Shown here in pieces: positions 34,590-43,713 of a DNA stretch of 64,000 nucleotides. A program made the position numbers and the translations under genes. The first letter of the stretch is position 1. Each line of letters starts with the position of its first letter. The DNA is from Demequina aestuarii (lineage in GTDB: Bacteria; Actinomycetota; Actinomycetes; Actinomycetales; Demequinaceae). Location of the stretch: the NCBI RefSeq assembly GCF_000975095.1, contig NZ_BBRD01000001.1, positions 763,467-827,466 on the forward strand, written 5' to 3'. A model generated the notes under the pieces. The model worked only from the letters and a program-made list of their open reading frames with translations. It had not been told where the DNA came from and searched no databases.

Positions 34590-35657
34590 GTGACCAGCGC
34601 CAAGGAACCGATCCTGAGAGACGTCGCCGCGATGGCGTCGGTGTCCATCAAGACGGCGTCACGTGTGCTCAACGACGACCCCCGAGTTGCTCCGGCAACT
34701 CGCGAGAACGTGCGTGCCGCGATGCTCGAGCTGGGCTACCGGCCAGACCCTGCCGCGCGCTCACTGCGAGCTGGCAGAGACCTCAGTGTCGGGGTGGTCG
34801 TCGAGAACATCGGCGACGTTTTCGTCGCAGCCCTCGTCGCACGCATTGAGGCACGGCTCTCGGACGCCGGGTACCAGGTGTTGATCACCTCGAGCCACCG
34901 CGATCCGCTCCGCGAGCGGGCCATCGTGCAGGACTTTCAGCAGCGCAGATGCGCGGGCGTCATCGTGATGCCGAGCTCGGAGACGAGCCTGGTCGGGCTT
35001 CGGCTGGGCACCATGCCGGTGGTCTTCGTGGACCGCGTTGGCGAGTTCCCGGGCTCGCGCTCTGTGGTGTCCGATGACTACGCGCTCGCGAGGCTGGCCA
35101 CTCAGCACCTCATTGATCACGGTCACCGCCGTATCGCCATCCTCAGCGACTCACAGAAGGTGCCGACCACGCGAGACCGCCACGCTGGATTCCAGCGCGC
35201 GATGGCGGACGCGGGCCACCCCGTCGACCGGGCGCTGGTGCGGGACGAGTGCCTGGACGAGAGCTTCGTCCGCAACGCGGTGGCTGAGCTCTTCGCTCTG
35301 GAGACGCCCCCGACCGCACTGGTGGCGACCAATACCCGGCTGTCGTTGGGCGCGGTCCCTGCCCTCCATCTCGTCCAACGAACTGAGACCGCGCTGCTGG
35401 CCTTTGGCGACTTCCCCATGGCGGAGAGCCTGACCCCGGCGGTGACCGTCATCGACCATTCGCCGCACCGGCTTGGCCAGGTCGCCGCGGACACGCTGCT
35501 GGACCGGCTGCGCGGCGATGGGACGAGTGTCGAGACGAGTCCGATCGTGGTGCCCGCACAGTTGATCGCGCGGGGATCTGGAGAGCTTCCGCCACGTCCG
35601 ACGGCGGGAGACAGTCGCGCGTCCGTGACAGTCGACACGGCCGGAGGGCACACGTGA
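34590..35657 (+). CDS. LacI-family regulator (first of two)
   Basis: A 355-residue regulator. GTG 34590 is chosen because the HTH follows at once: ILRDVAAMASVSIKTASRVL and the hinge LGYRPDPAARSLR. The periplasmic-binding-like sensor domain has VGVVVENIGDVFVAALVARI and RRCAGVIVMPSSE, and ends with a cleft region QLIARGSG. It lies directly upstream of, and in line with, the ABC importer genes and behind the paired operators, so it is probably an autoregulated local repressor induced by the imported sugar. Confidence 0.9.
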   Translation: MTSAKEPILRDVAAMASVSIKTASRVLNDDPRVAPATRENVRAAMLELGYRPDPAARSLRAGRDLSVGVVVENIGDVFVAALVARIEARLSDAGYQVLITSSHRDPLRERAIVQDFQQRRCAGVIVMPSSETSLVGLRLGTMPVVFVDRVGEFPGSRSVVSDDYALARLATQHLIDHGHRRIAILSDSQKVPTTRDRHAGFQRAMADAGHPVDRALVRDECLDESFVRNAVAELFALETPPTALVATNTRLSLGAVPALHLVQRTETALLAFGDFPMAESLTPAVTVIDHSPHRLGQVAADTLLDRLRGDGTSVETSPIVVPAQLIARGSGELPPRPTAGDSRASVTVDTAGGHT

Positions 35658-35721
35658 ACCAATCGAGCAGGGGAGTGGTGGACATGGCAAGCGCTGCTGG
35701 TGTCTTGGAAAGGAGTCAACG

Positions 35722-36486
35722 ATGACAACACCTATTTACGAAGCACGTGGGATTGTGCGGTCCTTCGGTGCGGTTCACGCGCTCAGGGGAGCCAACTTCG
35801 ACGTCTACCCGGGCGAGATCTCGGCTCTCGTCGGCGACAACGGAGCTGGCAAGTCGACGCTCGTGAGAATTCTCGCGGGTGCGGATCAGCCCAACGAGGG
35901 GCAGATCCTCTACAACGGGGAGCCGATTCACCTCAGCACTCCGACCGACGCCCGTCGCCGAGGAATCGAGACCGTGTTCCAGGACCTCGCGCTGGCGAAC
36001 CACCTGAACCCGATCCAGAACATGTACCTGGGCCGTGAAGTGATGAAGCCAGGCCTCCTGGGGAAGCTCGGATTCATGGAGCGCTCCTTGATGAGGGAGC
36101 AGGGCAAGGCTGCGTTCGAGGACCTGGGCGCGACCGTGCGCAACTTCACGGGACCGGTGACGGCCATGTCCGGAGGGCAGCGGCAGGCGATCGCCGTCGC
36201 GCGGGCCGCGGCGTGGGCCAGCGAAGTCATCTTCTTCGACGAGCCGACGGCCGCGCTCGGAGTCGTGCAGACCAAAGGCGTGATGGATCTCATCCGCAGG
36301 ATCCGGGACAAGGGCGTCGCCGTCGTTCTCATCAGCCACTCGATGCCTCAGGTGCTTGACGTCGCGGATCGCGTGCACGTGCTGCGCCACGGACAGCGAG
36401 TCGCGGTCATGGAATCGAGCAAGACCAACGTCGAGGAGCTCGTCGGTGCCATGACCGGTGCCCTTGACGGGAAGGAAGCGGCATGA
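35722..36486 (+). CDS. Sugar ABC importer ATPase, FrcA-type single-domain
   Basis: A 254-residue protein with one ATPase domain: VRSFGAVHALRGANFDVYPGE, Walker A GDNGAGKST (about 40), signature AMSGGQRQAIAVARA (about 151) and Walker B IFFDEPTAALG (about 172). The single domain is like FrcA of the fructose/mannose importer, whereas ribose-type RbsA carries two. AAAGGAG precedes the start. The stop overlaps the permease gene. It energises uptake with the permease and binding protein downstream. Confidence 0.92.
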   Translation: MTTPIYEARGIVRSFGAVHALRGANFDVYPGEISALVGDNGAGKSTLVRILAGADQPNEGQILYNGEPIHLSTPTDARRRGIETVFQDLALANHLNPIQNMYLGREVMKPGLLGKLGFMERSLMREQGKAAFEDLGATVRNFTGPVTAMSGGQRQAIAVARAAAWASEVIFFDEPTAALGVVQTKGVMDLIRRIRDKGVAVVLISHSMPQVLDVADRVHVLRHGQRVAVMESSKTNVEELVGAMTGALDGKEAA

Positions 36487-37598
36487 CGCTCACCACTGAA
36501 GACGGCATCACCTCGCGCAGCGCAGAGGATGCCGTCATACGCCGACCGTTGGGTGGACGTCTGAGCGACACCCTCAAGTCGCAGGCCATGCAGATCGTGC
36601 TGGTGTGGCTGGGGATCGTCGTGGTGTTCTCCGTGTTGAGTCCGGGTGCGTTCCTCGACATTGCGAACTTCCGCAACACCGCCATCAGCATGTCGATTCT
36701 CGCGATTCTGGGCGTCGGGACGACGTTCATCATCATCACCGGCGGCATCGACCTCTCCATGGGGTCGGTCCTGGTGTTCAGCGGCGTCATGGCCTCCCTG
36801 GTCGTCCAGGGCACGGGTGACGGCCAAGGCTGGGGAGCCGCCATCGCCGGCATCCTCGCCGCCTTGCTATCGGGGTTGGTGTGGGGGCTGATCAACGGCT
36901 TCCTCGTCGCCAAGGCGAAGGTGCCTCCCATGATCGTCACCCTGGGAACGTTCGTCGCGGCGCTCGGGCTTGCTCAAGTGCTGACGGGCGGCATCGATAT
37001 GCGCGCGGCCCCCGATGTGCTGGTGGACTCCGTCGGCTTCGGAAGCCTCTTCGGAGTGCCGAGCCTCGTGATCATCGCGGGTGTGGTGGTGATCATCGGC
37101 ATCGTGCTGCTCAACTACACGCGGTTCGGTCTCCGCACCTCGGCCGTGGGTTCCAACGCCGAGGCGTGCCGTCGGGTGGGAATCAACGTCGATCGCCAGC
37201 TCATCAAGGTCTACGCGTTCGCTGGCCTCCTCGCGGGCCTCGCTGGAGTGTTGAACCTGTCGTTCTTCCGTTCGACCACCATCGCCGGCCACAGCCTGAC
37301 GAACCTCGACGTGATCGCGGGAGTCGTCATCGGCGGTACCAGCCTCTTCGGCGGCATCGGCACGGTGTTCGGCACCCTCGTCGGCCTCGCCATCCCGGCG
37401 ACGCTGCGCAACGGATTCGTGATCCTCGGCGTCGAGCCGTACTGGCAGCAGGTCGTCGTCGGTGCCTTCCTCGTCGCCGCGGTGTACGTCGATCAGACGC
37501 GCCGGGCCGCCAACGCTGGCGGCTCGTCCGGTCAGTCGCTCCTGGCCCGAGTTTTCCCCCGCAAACGCAAGTCCCAAGAAAAGGAGAGTAAGAAATGA
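36483..37598 (+). CDS. Sugar ABC importer permease, RbsC/FrcC family
   Basis: A 371-residue membrane protein with about ten helices. It has FIIITGGIDLSMGSVLVFSGV (about 80-100), WGLINGFLVAKAKVPPMIVTLG, and SNAEACRRVGINVDRQLIKVYAF, the conserved loop that contacts the ATPase. The C-terminal GVVIGGTSLFGGIGTVFGT motif is typical of BPD_transp_2 (ribose/fructose type). It starts in an ATGA overlap and probably forms a homodimeric channel. Confidence 0.93.
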   Translation: MTLTTEDGITSRSAEDAVIRRPLGGRLSDTLKSQAMQIVLVWLGIVVVFSVLSPGAFLDIANFRNTAISMSILAILGVGTTFIIITGGIDLSMGSVLVFSGVMASLVVQGTGDGQGWGAAIAGILAALLSGLVWGLINGFLVAKAKVPPMIVTLGTFVAALGLAQVLTGGIDMRAAPDVLVDSVGFGSLFGVPSLVIIAGVVVIIGIVLLNYTRFGLRTSAVGSNAEACRRVGINVDRQLIKVYAFAGLLAGLAGVLNLSFFRSTTIAGHSLTNLDVIAGVVIGGTSLFGGIGTVFGTLVGLAIPATLRNGFVILGVEPYWQQVVVGAFLVAAVYVDQTRRAANAGGSSGQSLLARVFPRKRKSQEKESKK

Positions 37599-38605
37599 GT
37601 CGCATCACCACCATCAAGGCCGGCTCCGTAGCCGCAGCAATGGCGCTGACGCTCGCTGCGTGCTCGAGTGCAGGCGAGTCCGACCCCAACGACGGGGCGA
37701 CCGGAGAGGGCACGGGCAGCTCGAACGAAGCACTGGAAATCGCGTTCGTCCAGGGCGTCATCGGAGACAACTTCTACATCTCGATGGAGTGCGGCGTTCG
37801 CGCGGCGGCCGAGGAGATGGGAGACATCGAGGTGAGCGTTCAGGGACCCCAGAGGTGGGACCCCGCCTTGCAGCAGCCCATCGTCGCTTCCGTGATGGCC
37901 AGCGAGCCGGACGCGATGCTCATCGCACCGAACGACGTCTCCGCGCTCCAACGCCCGCTTGAACAGGTCGCGGAGAGCAGCGAAGTCGTGCTGGTCGACA
38001 CCACGGTCGAGGACCCCTCGTTCGCTGTGTCGCACATCGCCTCGGACAACGTCGGCGGCGGCGCCGCGGCATTCGACGCGATCAAGGAGCTCGTGCCCGA
38101 TGGCGGCAAGGTGCTCGTGATCGACAACCAGCCGGGCATCTCGACCTCCGACGACCGCGTCAAGGGCTTCGAGGAGGCCGTCGCACAGGACTCGTCCTTC
38201 GAGTACATCGGCGTGGAGTACGCCCAGAACGAGCCCCGGACCGCGGCCGAGATCGTCACCTCGACCATCCAGGCCCACCCCGACCTCGCCGCGATCTTCG
38301 CGACGAACATCTACGGCGCTGAGGGCGCCGCCACTGGCATCGAGCAGGCCGGCGTCGCAGGCGAGGTGCAGGTCGTCGGCTTCGACGCCGGACCCGCCCA
38401 GGTCGAGGCCCTCCAGGACGGAACGGTCCAGGCGATCATCGCTCAGCAGCCGTACCAGATCGGGTACCAGGGAGTCGAGCAGGCGGTCGCGGCGATCCGT
38501 GGAGAGTCCACGGAGTCCAATATCCAGACCGGATTCTCCATCGTCACCTTGGACAACCTCGAGAGCGAAGAGGGGCAGGCGGCGCTGTACGCGTCCTCCT
38601 GCTAG
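37595..38605 (+). CDS. Sugar-binding lipoprotein of the ABC importer
   Basis: A 336-residue Peripla_BP_4-type protein, coupled by ATGA to the permease gene, with AAAAGGAGAG as its site. The lipoprotein signal ends in the lipobox LAAC (about residue 21). The mature part has LEIAFVQGVIGDNFYISMEC, EPDAMLIAPNDVSALQRPL and the C-terminal lobe VVGFDAGPAQVEALQDGTV and AQQPYQIGYQGVEQAVAAIR, as in FrcB/RbsB relatives. It captures the sugar outside the membrane. A strong hairpin follows the stop. Confidence 0.93.
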   Translation: MSRITTIKAGSVAAAMALTLAACSSAGESDPNDGATGEGTGSSNEALEIAFVQGVIGDNFYISMECGVRAAAEEMGDIEVSVQGPQRWDPALQQPIVASVMASEPDAMLIAPNDVSALQRPLEQVAESSEVVLVDTTVEDPSFAVSHIASDNVGGGAAAFDAIKELVPDGGKVLVIDNQPGISTSDDRVKGFEEAVAQDSSFEYIGVEYAQNEPRTAAEIVTSTIQAHPDLAAIFATNIYGAEGAATGIEQAGVAGEVQVVGFDAGPAQVEALQDGTVQAIIAQQPYQIGYQGVEQAVAAIRGESTESNIQTGFSIVTLDNLESEEGQAALYASSC

Positions 38606-38619
38606 GTCCACCACTCACA

Positions 38620-38662
38620 CCTCGGTGGTTCTCCCTGCGCAACGCGGGGAGAACCACCGAGG
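38620..38662 (+). terminator. Strong intercistronic hairpin after the binding-protein gene
   Basis: A 19-bp stem (38620-38638 with 38644-38662, one G-T pair, loop GCAAC). No T-run follows, and the FGGY kinase gene starts 55 nt later. It may stabilise the binding-protein mRNA or partly terminate transcription, so that the binding protein is made in excess of the enzymes. Confidence 0.7.
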
Positions 38663-38717
38663 GGGCGGGCAGCGATCACTGACCCCCACGACTCTTCCGC
38701 GACGGAAAGGATGCACC

Positions 38718-40076
38718 GTGCACACCGAATTTGTGGCCGGCCTCGACCTGGGCAGCACAGGCGTCAAGATCCTGGTGCTCGACCAGACCGGCGCTGAGCT
38801 GCTCGTCGAGCAGCGGCCGACTCCATGGATCGCGGGCCCTGCGGGCACCACCGAACTCGAGTCGACGGCCGTGATCGCAGCCGTTCGCTCGCTGTTGGAG
38901 TCTGCGGCCGCGGCGGTGGTCGACCGAACTGGAGACCCCGACGCACGCATCGCGTCCATCGCGGTCGCAGGGATGGGGGAGACCGGCTTCTTGGTCGACG
39001 CCGCATCGTCTGCCGTGGCTCCTGCCTTCGCGTGGTTCGATCCACGCGGCGCCGACCAGGTGGCGTCCATGCCCGAGCAACTACGGTCGGAGTTCGCCGG
39101 TCGGACCGGTCTGCCACTCGGTGCACAGGTCTCCGTGGCGAAGATCCTCTACCTTCGCGATCAAGGTCTCGACCTCACGGGTCTGCGGTGGCTCAACCTT
39201 CCCGAGTTCGTTGCGGCGGCGCTCGGCGCCGCTCCGGCAGCGGACCTGTCTCTGGCCTCGCGCACAGGTCTCCTCGACCAGGACACCGGTCAGGCGTGGC
39301 CGGAGATGCTCGCCTACCTCGGGGTGGATGAGGGCTTCATGCCGCCGCTCGTCGCCGCCGGCACGTTCCGGGGCGTGGCCGATCAGGAGTGGATGCCACG
39401 CGCGCTCGCGGGAGCGGCCATCACAGTCGCGGGGCACGACCACCTCGTGGCAGCCGTCTCCGGCGGCACCATCCCGGGCTCGCAATACCAGGTGTCGATG
39501 GGCACGGCCGAGGTCATCCTGAGGGTGCTCGATCAGCCGCTGTCACGTGCCGCACGTGAGCGTCTCGCGGGGCATCTCATCAACTGTGTGCGCCACGTGG
39601 TCGACGGGCAGTTCGTCCTCGTCGCCGGGGTGAAGACGGGGCTCCTCATGCGTCGGAGCCTCCAGCTCCTCGGTGTGGAGGGCCACGATGAACGGCAACG
39701 TCTCGACACTCAGGTCTGCATGCTGCCGCCGGGTGGGCGACTCCCGGAAGGCTCAGTGGTCGTACGAGGCGCACGCAACGACGACGGCGTCCTGTCGCTG
39801 ACGATCCCCGCCGACGGCGTGACCCCGGCCGAGGCCTTCCTCGCCGTGCTGCATCACGGCAACGACGAGATCGCGATCCTGCTCGACGCGATGAGCAGGG
39901 AGGTCCCTCCCGCCACGTCCACGCTGCTGTCAGGCGGGTGGGCGGCGATGGACAGTGTTCGGCAGGCTCGGGCACGCGTCCTCCCCAACATCCGGGTGTC
40001 GGCACAGGCGCAGGACACCGCCTTCGGTGCCGCGATGGCAGCACGCGACCTCGTGGACGCCACTGCTCGCTCGTGA
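38718..40076 (+). CDS. FGGY-family carbohydrate kinase
   Basis: A 452-residue kinase from GTG 38718, after AAAGGA. Visible are the phosphate-1 motif GLDLGSTGVKILVLDQTG (about 8), AFAWFDPRGADQV (about 99), the catalytic Asp region AGHDHLVAAVSGGTIPGS (about 237) and VSMGTAEV. The C-terminal adenine motif is STLLSGGWAAM (about 408). It phosphorylates a ketose or polyol; the family includes xylulokinase, ribulokinase and fuculokinase, and I cannot tell which. The gene order (transporter, kinase, aldolase) gives a short pathway. Confidence 0.9.
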   Translation: MHTEFVAGLDLGSTGVKILVLDQTGAELLVEQRPTPWIAGPAGTTELESTAVIAAVRSLLESAAAAVVDRTGDPDARIASIAVAGMGETGFLVDAASSAVAPAFAWFDPRGADQVASMPEQLRSEFAGRTGLPLGAQVSVAKILYLRDQGLDLTGLRWLNLPEFVAAALGAAPAADLSLASRTGLLDQDTGQAWPEMLAYLGVDEGFMPPLVAAGTFRGVADQEWMPRALAGAAITVAGHDHLVAAVSGGTIPGSQYQVSMGTAEVILRVLDQPLSRAARERLAGHLINCVRHVVDGQFVLVAGVKTGLLMRRSLQLLGVEGHDERQRLDTQVCMLPPGGRLPEGSVVVRGARNDDGVLSLTIPADGVTPAEAFLAVLHHGNDEIAILLDAMSREVPPATSTLLSGGWAAMDSVRQARARVLPNIRVSAQAQDTAFGAAMAARDLVDATARS

Positions 40077-40137
40077 CGGGCGCGCCCCCTCACGCACAAG
40101 ATCCAGACCAGATCACCTCACAACAATGGAGAGAACT

Positions 40138-41025
40138 ATGGCTAAGAACGAACTCAACACTCGGGAGAAGCGCGCAATGGCGGCCATCTCGACCGCCGCT
40201 GGAAACATGCTGATTGTCGCCGCTGACCAGCGCAACGGCATGAAGGCCGTCATGACCGACGGCCCCGACGGCGCGGTGACCCCGGCGGAGCTCGCAGAGG
40301 CGAAGGCGGACTTGGTGCGCTACCTCGGCAACGAGGCCTCTGCGATCCTTCTGGATCCGGAAGTGGCCCTGCCCGCCATCCCGGACAACGGCGTCATCTC
40401 GCGTGACACGGCGCTCGTCGTCGGAATGGATGCGTCAGGCTTCGACGAGGTTGACGGCCTGCGATTCACTCGCTTCTCCGACGGCGTGACCCCCCAGACG
40501 GTGCTCGATCTGGGAGGCGATGTGGCGAAGATGCTGTGGTACATGCGCGCCGATCGTCAGGACGCGGACTCGCGTGTGGCTCATGAGATCAGGGACCTGG
40601 TGACTGCCTGTGAACAAGCGGGGCTGTTGCTGATCGTGGAGATCCTCACGTATCGCCTCGACGGGGAGAGCGAAGAGGAGTACGCGGAGAAGCTGCCCGG
40701 GCTCGTGGCCGAGGCCGCGCGCATCAGCGTCGAATGCGGGGCGAAGGTGTTGAAGCTTCAGTATCCGGGATCGGCGGCCGCGTGCGCTGCTGTCACCGAC
40801 GCCGCCCAGGGCGTCCCGTGGGCCGTGCTCTCCGCCGGAGTCGATCACACCACGTTCATCGAGCAGGTGCGCACCGCGGTCGCAAACGGTGCGAGTGGTG
40901 CCATGGCGGGCCGCTCCCTCTGGAAGGACAGCTTGTCGGTGAGTCATGAGGTGCGGGCAGGCCTTCTCACGTCCCGTGCGCTCCCGCGGCTTCGCGAGCT
41001 GGAGGCAGCGGTCGACCGGATCTAG
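40138..41025 (+). CDS. Class I aldolase of the LacD/YihT (tagatose-bisphosphate / sulfofructose-phosphate) family
   Basis: A 295-residue protein. Its N-terminal part MLIVAADQRNGMKAVM matches the DQR motif of LacD/YihT aldolases. LLLIVEILTYRL and the putative Schiff-base Lys in AKVLKLQYPG (about 205) follow, then WAVLSAGVDHTTFIEQV and the phosphate-binding GASGAMAGRSLW (about 258). It should cleave a ketose phosphate made by a cluster kinase into two C3 units. The stop overlaps that of the convergent lacI gene. Confidence 0.85.
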   Translation: MAKNELNTREKRAMAAISTAAGNMLIVAADQRNGMKAVMTDGPDGAVTPAELAEAKADLVRYLGNEASAILLDPEVALPAIPDNGVISRDTALVVGMDASGFDEVDGLRFTRFSDGVTPQTVLDLGGDVAKMLWYMRADRQDADSRVAHEIRDLVTACEQAGLLLIVEILTYRLDGESEEEYAEKLPGLVAEAARISVECGAKVLKLQYPGSAAACAAVTDAAQGVPWAVLSAGVDHTTFIEQVRTAVANGASGAMAGRSLWKDSLSVSHEVRAGLLTSRALPRLRELEAAVDRI

Positions 41026-42026
41026 TTGGGGTCGCCCTCGACACCAGAGGGCACTCCCGTACTCGACTCTCGGACGATCAGTGTCGTGGGGACCTCGAGC
41101 CGACGTGGGAAGTCGCGCTCGGGGTCCTCGATCCGGTCGAGCACGCGCTGCGCGGCAAGCATGCCGATCCTTCGTGGGTTCTGCGCCATCGCCGATATCG
41201 CGGGTTGAAGGGCATCCGCGAGTGGGAAGTCGCCAAAGGACACGACGGCGACGGGATGGTGCTTCAGCATCGGTACCAGCGCCATGGTCGAGCGAGAGTT
41301 CGAGGAGAAGATGGCGGTGGGTGGGTGCGATAGCTGGAGCAGACGGGTCGTGGCGGCCTCCACGGCTGCGGTGCTCGTCTCCACCAACTCTTCCAGGGTG
41401 GAGTCGGGGGCGATGCCCGCCTCCTCAAGAGCGCGTCGGTAGCCCTCGAAGCGCGCGTTCGTGGTGGAGACCCCAGCGTTGTCGCCAAGGAACGCCACAG
41501 TCCGGTGCCCGAGAGCGATCAGATGGCTCACCGCGGTGTACGCCCCGTGCTCGTCGTCCGACTCGATCCAGTCCACCGCGAGGTGAATCGGCTGGCGATC
41601 GACAAAGACTATCGGCAGTTCATGCGCCCATGGCGTGAGGTACGCGTGATCGTGACTGGTGGGTGCGAGGACAAAGCCCTGGAGGCGCCGGCTGAGCAGC
41701 GCTTCGACCCGTTCCCGCTCCAGTTCCTCGTCGGCAATCGATGCCACGACAGTGATCAGCCGATTCTCGGCCGCGACCGCATCCACCCCTTGCACCAGTG
41801 CGGCGAAGAACGGGTCGCTGATATCCGGCACCGCGATTCCAATGACCGGCGAGCGCCCTGTGCGAAAGGTCGACGCCAGCCCGTTGGCGACATAGCCGAG
41901 CTCGTGAATGGCGCGCTCGACACGCTCCCTGGTGTCCGGTGAGACATGAGCGTCACCGGTGTAGACACGCGAGACGGTCTTGACTGAGACCCCTGCCGCA
42001 TGTGCGACGTCGCGCATACTCACCAT
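41022..42026 (-). CDS. LacI-family regulator (second of two)
   Basis: A 334-residue regulator. The HTH is MVSMRDVAHAAGVSVKTVSR at the very start, with hinge LGYVANGLASTF. The sensor domain has IGIAVPDISDPFFAALVQGV and QGFVLAPTSHDHAY. It ends convergently with the aldolase gene (stop codons overlap) and lies 79 nt behind the SDR gene on the same strand, so it may be cotranscribed with it. It resembles the first LacI along its length. Which of the two binds the TGACACCGRTGTCA operators is unresolved. Confidence 0.9.
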   Translation of the reverse strand: MVSMRDVAHAAGVSVKTVSRVYTGDAHVSPDTRERVERAIHELGYVANGLASTFRTGRSPVIGIAVPDISDPFFAALVQGVDAVAAENRLITVVASIADEELERERVEALLSRRLQGFVLAPTSHDHAYLTPWAHELPIVFVDRQPIHLAVDWIESDDEHGAYTAVSHLIALGHRTVAFLGDNAGVSTTNARFEGYRRALEEAGIAPDSTLEELVETSTAAVEAATTRLLQLSHPPTAIFSSNSRSTMALVPMLKHHPVAVVSFGDFPLADALQPAISAMAQNPRRIGMLAAQRVLDRIEDPERDFPRRLEVPTTLIVRESSTGVPSGVEGDPN

Positions 42027-42105
42027 GTGGGCTCGTCTCCTCCACTGCGATCGGCCGCTGTCCAGCGACGTTGGACGACGACGCTCCTGGGATGCGCGCG
42101 GTTTG

Positions 42106-42837
42106 CTAGGTCGCGGTGAATCCGCCGTCGATCGGCAAGTGCGCTCCCGAGATCATCGAAGCCCCGTCGCTCAGCAGAAATACTACCGGTGCGGCAATTT
42201 CGTCCTGCGTTGCCCAGCGACCCAGCGGCATCTGTGCGAGAAATGGCTCGCCGATCTCTGGGCGTCCCCAGTAGAACTCCGACATCTCTGTCATCACCAC
42301 GGTGGGGTGGACGCTGTTGACGCGGATGCCGTACCGGCCAAGCTCGAGAGCGCTCACTCGTGTGATGTTGTCGACCGCAGCCTTCGAGGAGCCGTAGGAG
42401 ACGTGATTGGCGAGCGCGACGAGAGATGCCTGGCTGGAGACATTGACGACTGCGCCGCCTCGTTCGCGGCGGATCATTGTCCGCGAGGCGTATTTCGTCA
42501 CCAGCAGCGTGCCACGTGCGTTGACCGCCATCACCTTGTCGAAGACGTCGATGTCCGTTTCCATCGGCGTGGCAATCTCGCCGCCGAATCCACCACAGTT
42601 CACGACGCCCCAGACGTCGAGGTCCCCGAGTGCCGATGCGATCTCGTCTTCCGACGTCAGGTCGAAGGGCAACGTCCGGCAGCCGGTCGTTGAGCTGATC
42701 TCCTCGAGGCTCTCCGCAGTGCGGTTGCTCGCGATCACATCCGCATTCGCGGCGACGAGATGCCGGACGATGGCGCTCCCGATGCCACCCGCGGCGCCCG
42801 TCACCAGAATGGGCCGCTGCTCGAAATCGATCGTCAT
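42106..42837 (-). CDS. Short-chain dehydrogenase/reductase
   Basis: A 243-residue SDR from ATG 42837, with GAAGGGA upstream. It has the cofactor loop VTGAAGGIGSAIVRHLVA (about 11), NAG-equivalent VVNCGG (about 85), the catalytic Ser region VNVSSQASLVALANHVSYGSSKAA (written in full only to the YGSSK motif; about 132-150) and PTVVMTEMSEF. YxxxK is present as YGSSK. It probably oxidises a polyol or a sugar in the cluster. It is divergent from the FrcK-like kinase gene across the shared LacI operator. Confidence 0.9.
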   Translation of the reverse strand: MTIDFEQRPILVTGAAGGIGSAIVRHLVAANADVIASNRTAESLEEISSTTGCRTLPFDLTSEDEIASALGDLDVWGVVNCGGFGGEIATPMETDIDVFDKVMAVNARGTLLVTKYASRTMIRRERGGAVVNVSSQASLVALANHVSYGSSKAAVDNITRVSALELGRYGIRVNSVHPTVVMTEMSEFYWGRPEIGEPFLAQMPLGRWATQDEIAAPVVFLLSDGASMISGAHLPIDGGFTAT

Positions 42838-42937
42838 GTCTGATCCCTTCGTAGGTCCGTGACGGTGTCTCGTCAGGGGCGGGCCCATCCCGAGAAGTCG
42901 CTCGGACTGCGTGTCGTGACACGGATGACCGGCCCAA

Positions 42938-42966
42938 TTGACACCGGTGTCATCCGTGCGTAGCGT
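42938..42966 (+). promoter_or_regulatory. Promoter with LacI operator for the kinase-dehydrogenase-isomerase operon
   Basis: The perfect palindrome TGACACCGGTGTCA (42939-42952) overlaps a -35 box TTGACA (42938-42943); a -10-like TAGCGT follows at 42961-42966 after 17 nt. The same sequence with one base changed is present twice before the first lacI gene. It sits between the divergent SDR and kinase genes, so it could control both. Confidence 0.78.
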
Positions 42967-43011
42967 AGCACTCGTCGCTGCGAAGACGTCGACCGCTGGA
43001 CGGAGGCACAG

Positions 43012-43713
43012 ATGCCGAATCTGCAGGGTGGTGGTCCGGTCGAACTCACGCTCGAGGACCTCCTGGCACGTGCGCGCAGCTTCCTGAAGCGACCGGGGCG
43101 CACCATGCTCGGCATCACCGGGCCGCCGGGTGCGGGCAAGTCGACCGTCACGGAGCACCTTGGCGCCGCGCTAGGCGCCGACGCAGTCGTGGTCCCGATG
43201 GATGGCTTCCACCTGTCGAACGAACTGCTCACCGAGATGGGTCGCAGGGGCCGCAAGGGCGCACCCGACACCTTCGACGTCGCTGGCTACGTGTCCTTGC
43301 TTCGGCGCATCCGAGATCGCGACGCACACGTCTACGCACCCCGTTTTGACCGCGCGATCGAGCAGTCAATCGGAAGCGCGCAGGAGGTGGCCGCGACGAT
43401 CCCCCTGGTGATCACCGAGGGAAACTACCTCCTGACGACCTCGCACGGGTGGTCGGAGGTGCGCGACCTGCTGGATGAGGTCTGGTACATCGACGTCGAT
43501 ACCGAGGTGGTCCGCCGGCGCCTAGTCGAGCGGCGCGCCGGACACGGCCACCCGCTGGACGCTGCCACGGAGTGGGTGGAGTCCGTCGATCTCCCGAACG
43601 CCCGGTTCGTCAGTGAAGCGCGCGACCGCGCCGACCTGATCGCCCGCCTTCCTTCGAGCCCGCCCGCGGATGGCCGCGTCAGCACGCACATCGCACACGA
43701 GGAGACCCGATGA
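43012..43713 (+). CDS. Nucleoside/sugar kinase of the uridine-kinase-like family (FrcK/YggC-like)
   Basis: A 233-residue P-loop kinase after a CGGAGG site. Walker A is GITGPPGAGKSTVTEHLG (about 35). PMDGFHLSNELL (about 62), GAPDTFDVAGYVSLLRRIRD and VYAPRFDRAIEQSIGSAQEV follow, all typical of the pantothenate/uridine kinase-like family that includes FrcK of the frc fructose cluster. Inference: it phosphorylates the hexulose produced by the dehydrogenase and isomerase encoded next to it. The stop is coupled to the next gene (ATGA). Confidence 0.85.
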   Translation: MPNLQGGGPVELTLEDLLARARSFLKRPGRTMLGITGPPGAGKSTVTEHLGAALGADAVVVPMDGFHLSNELLTEMGRRGRKGAPDTFDVAGYVSLLRRIRDRDAHVYAPRFDRAIEQSIGSAQEVAATIPLVITEGNYLLTTSHGWSEVRDLLDEVWYIDVDTEVVRRRLVERRAGHGHPLDAATEWVESVDLPNARFVSEARDRADLIARLPSSPPADGRVSTHIAHEETR

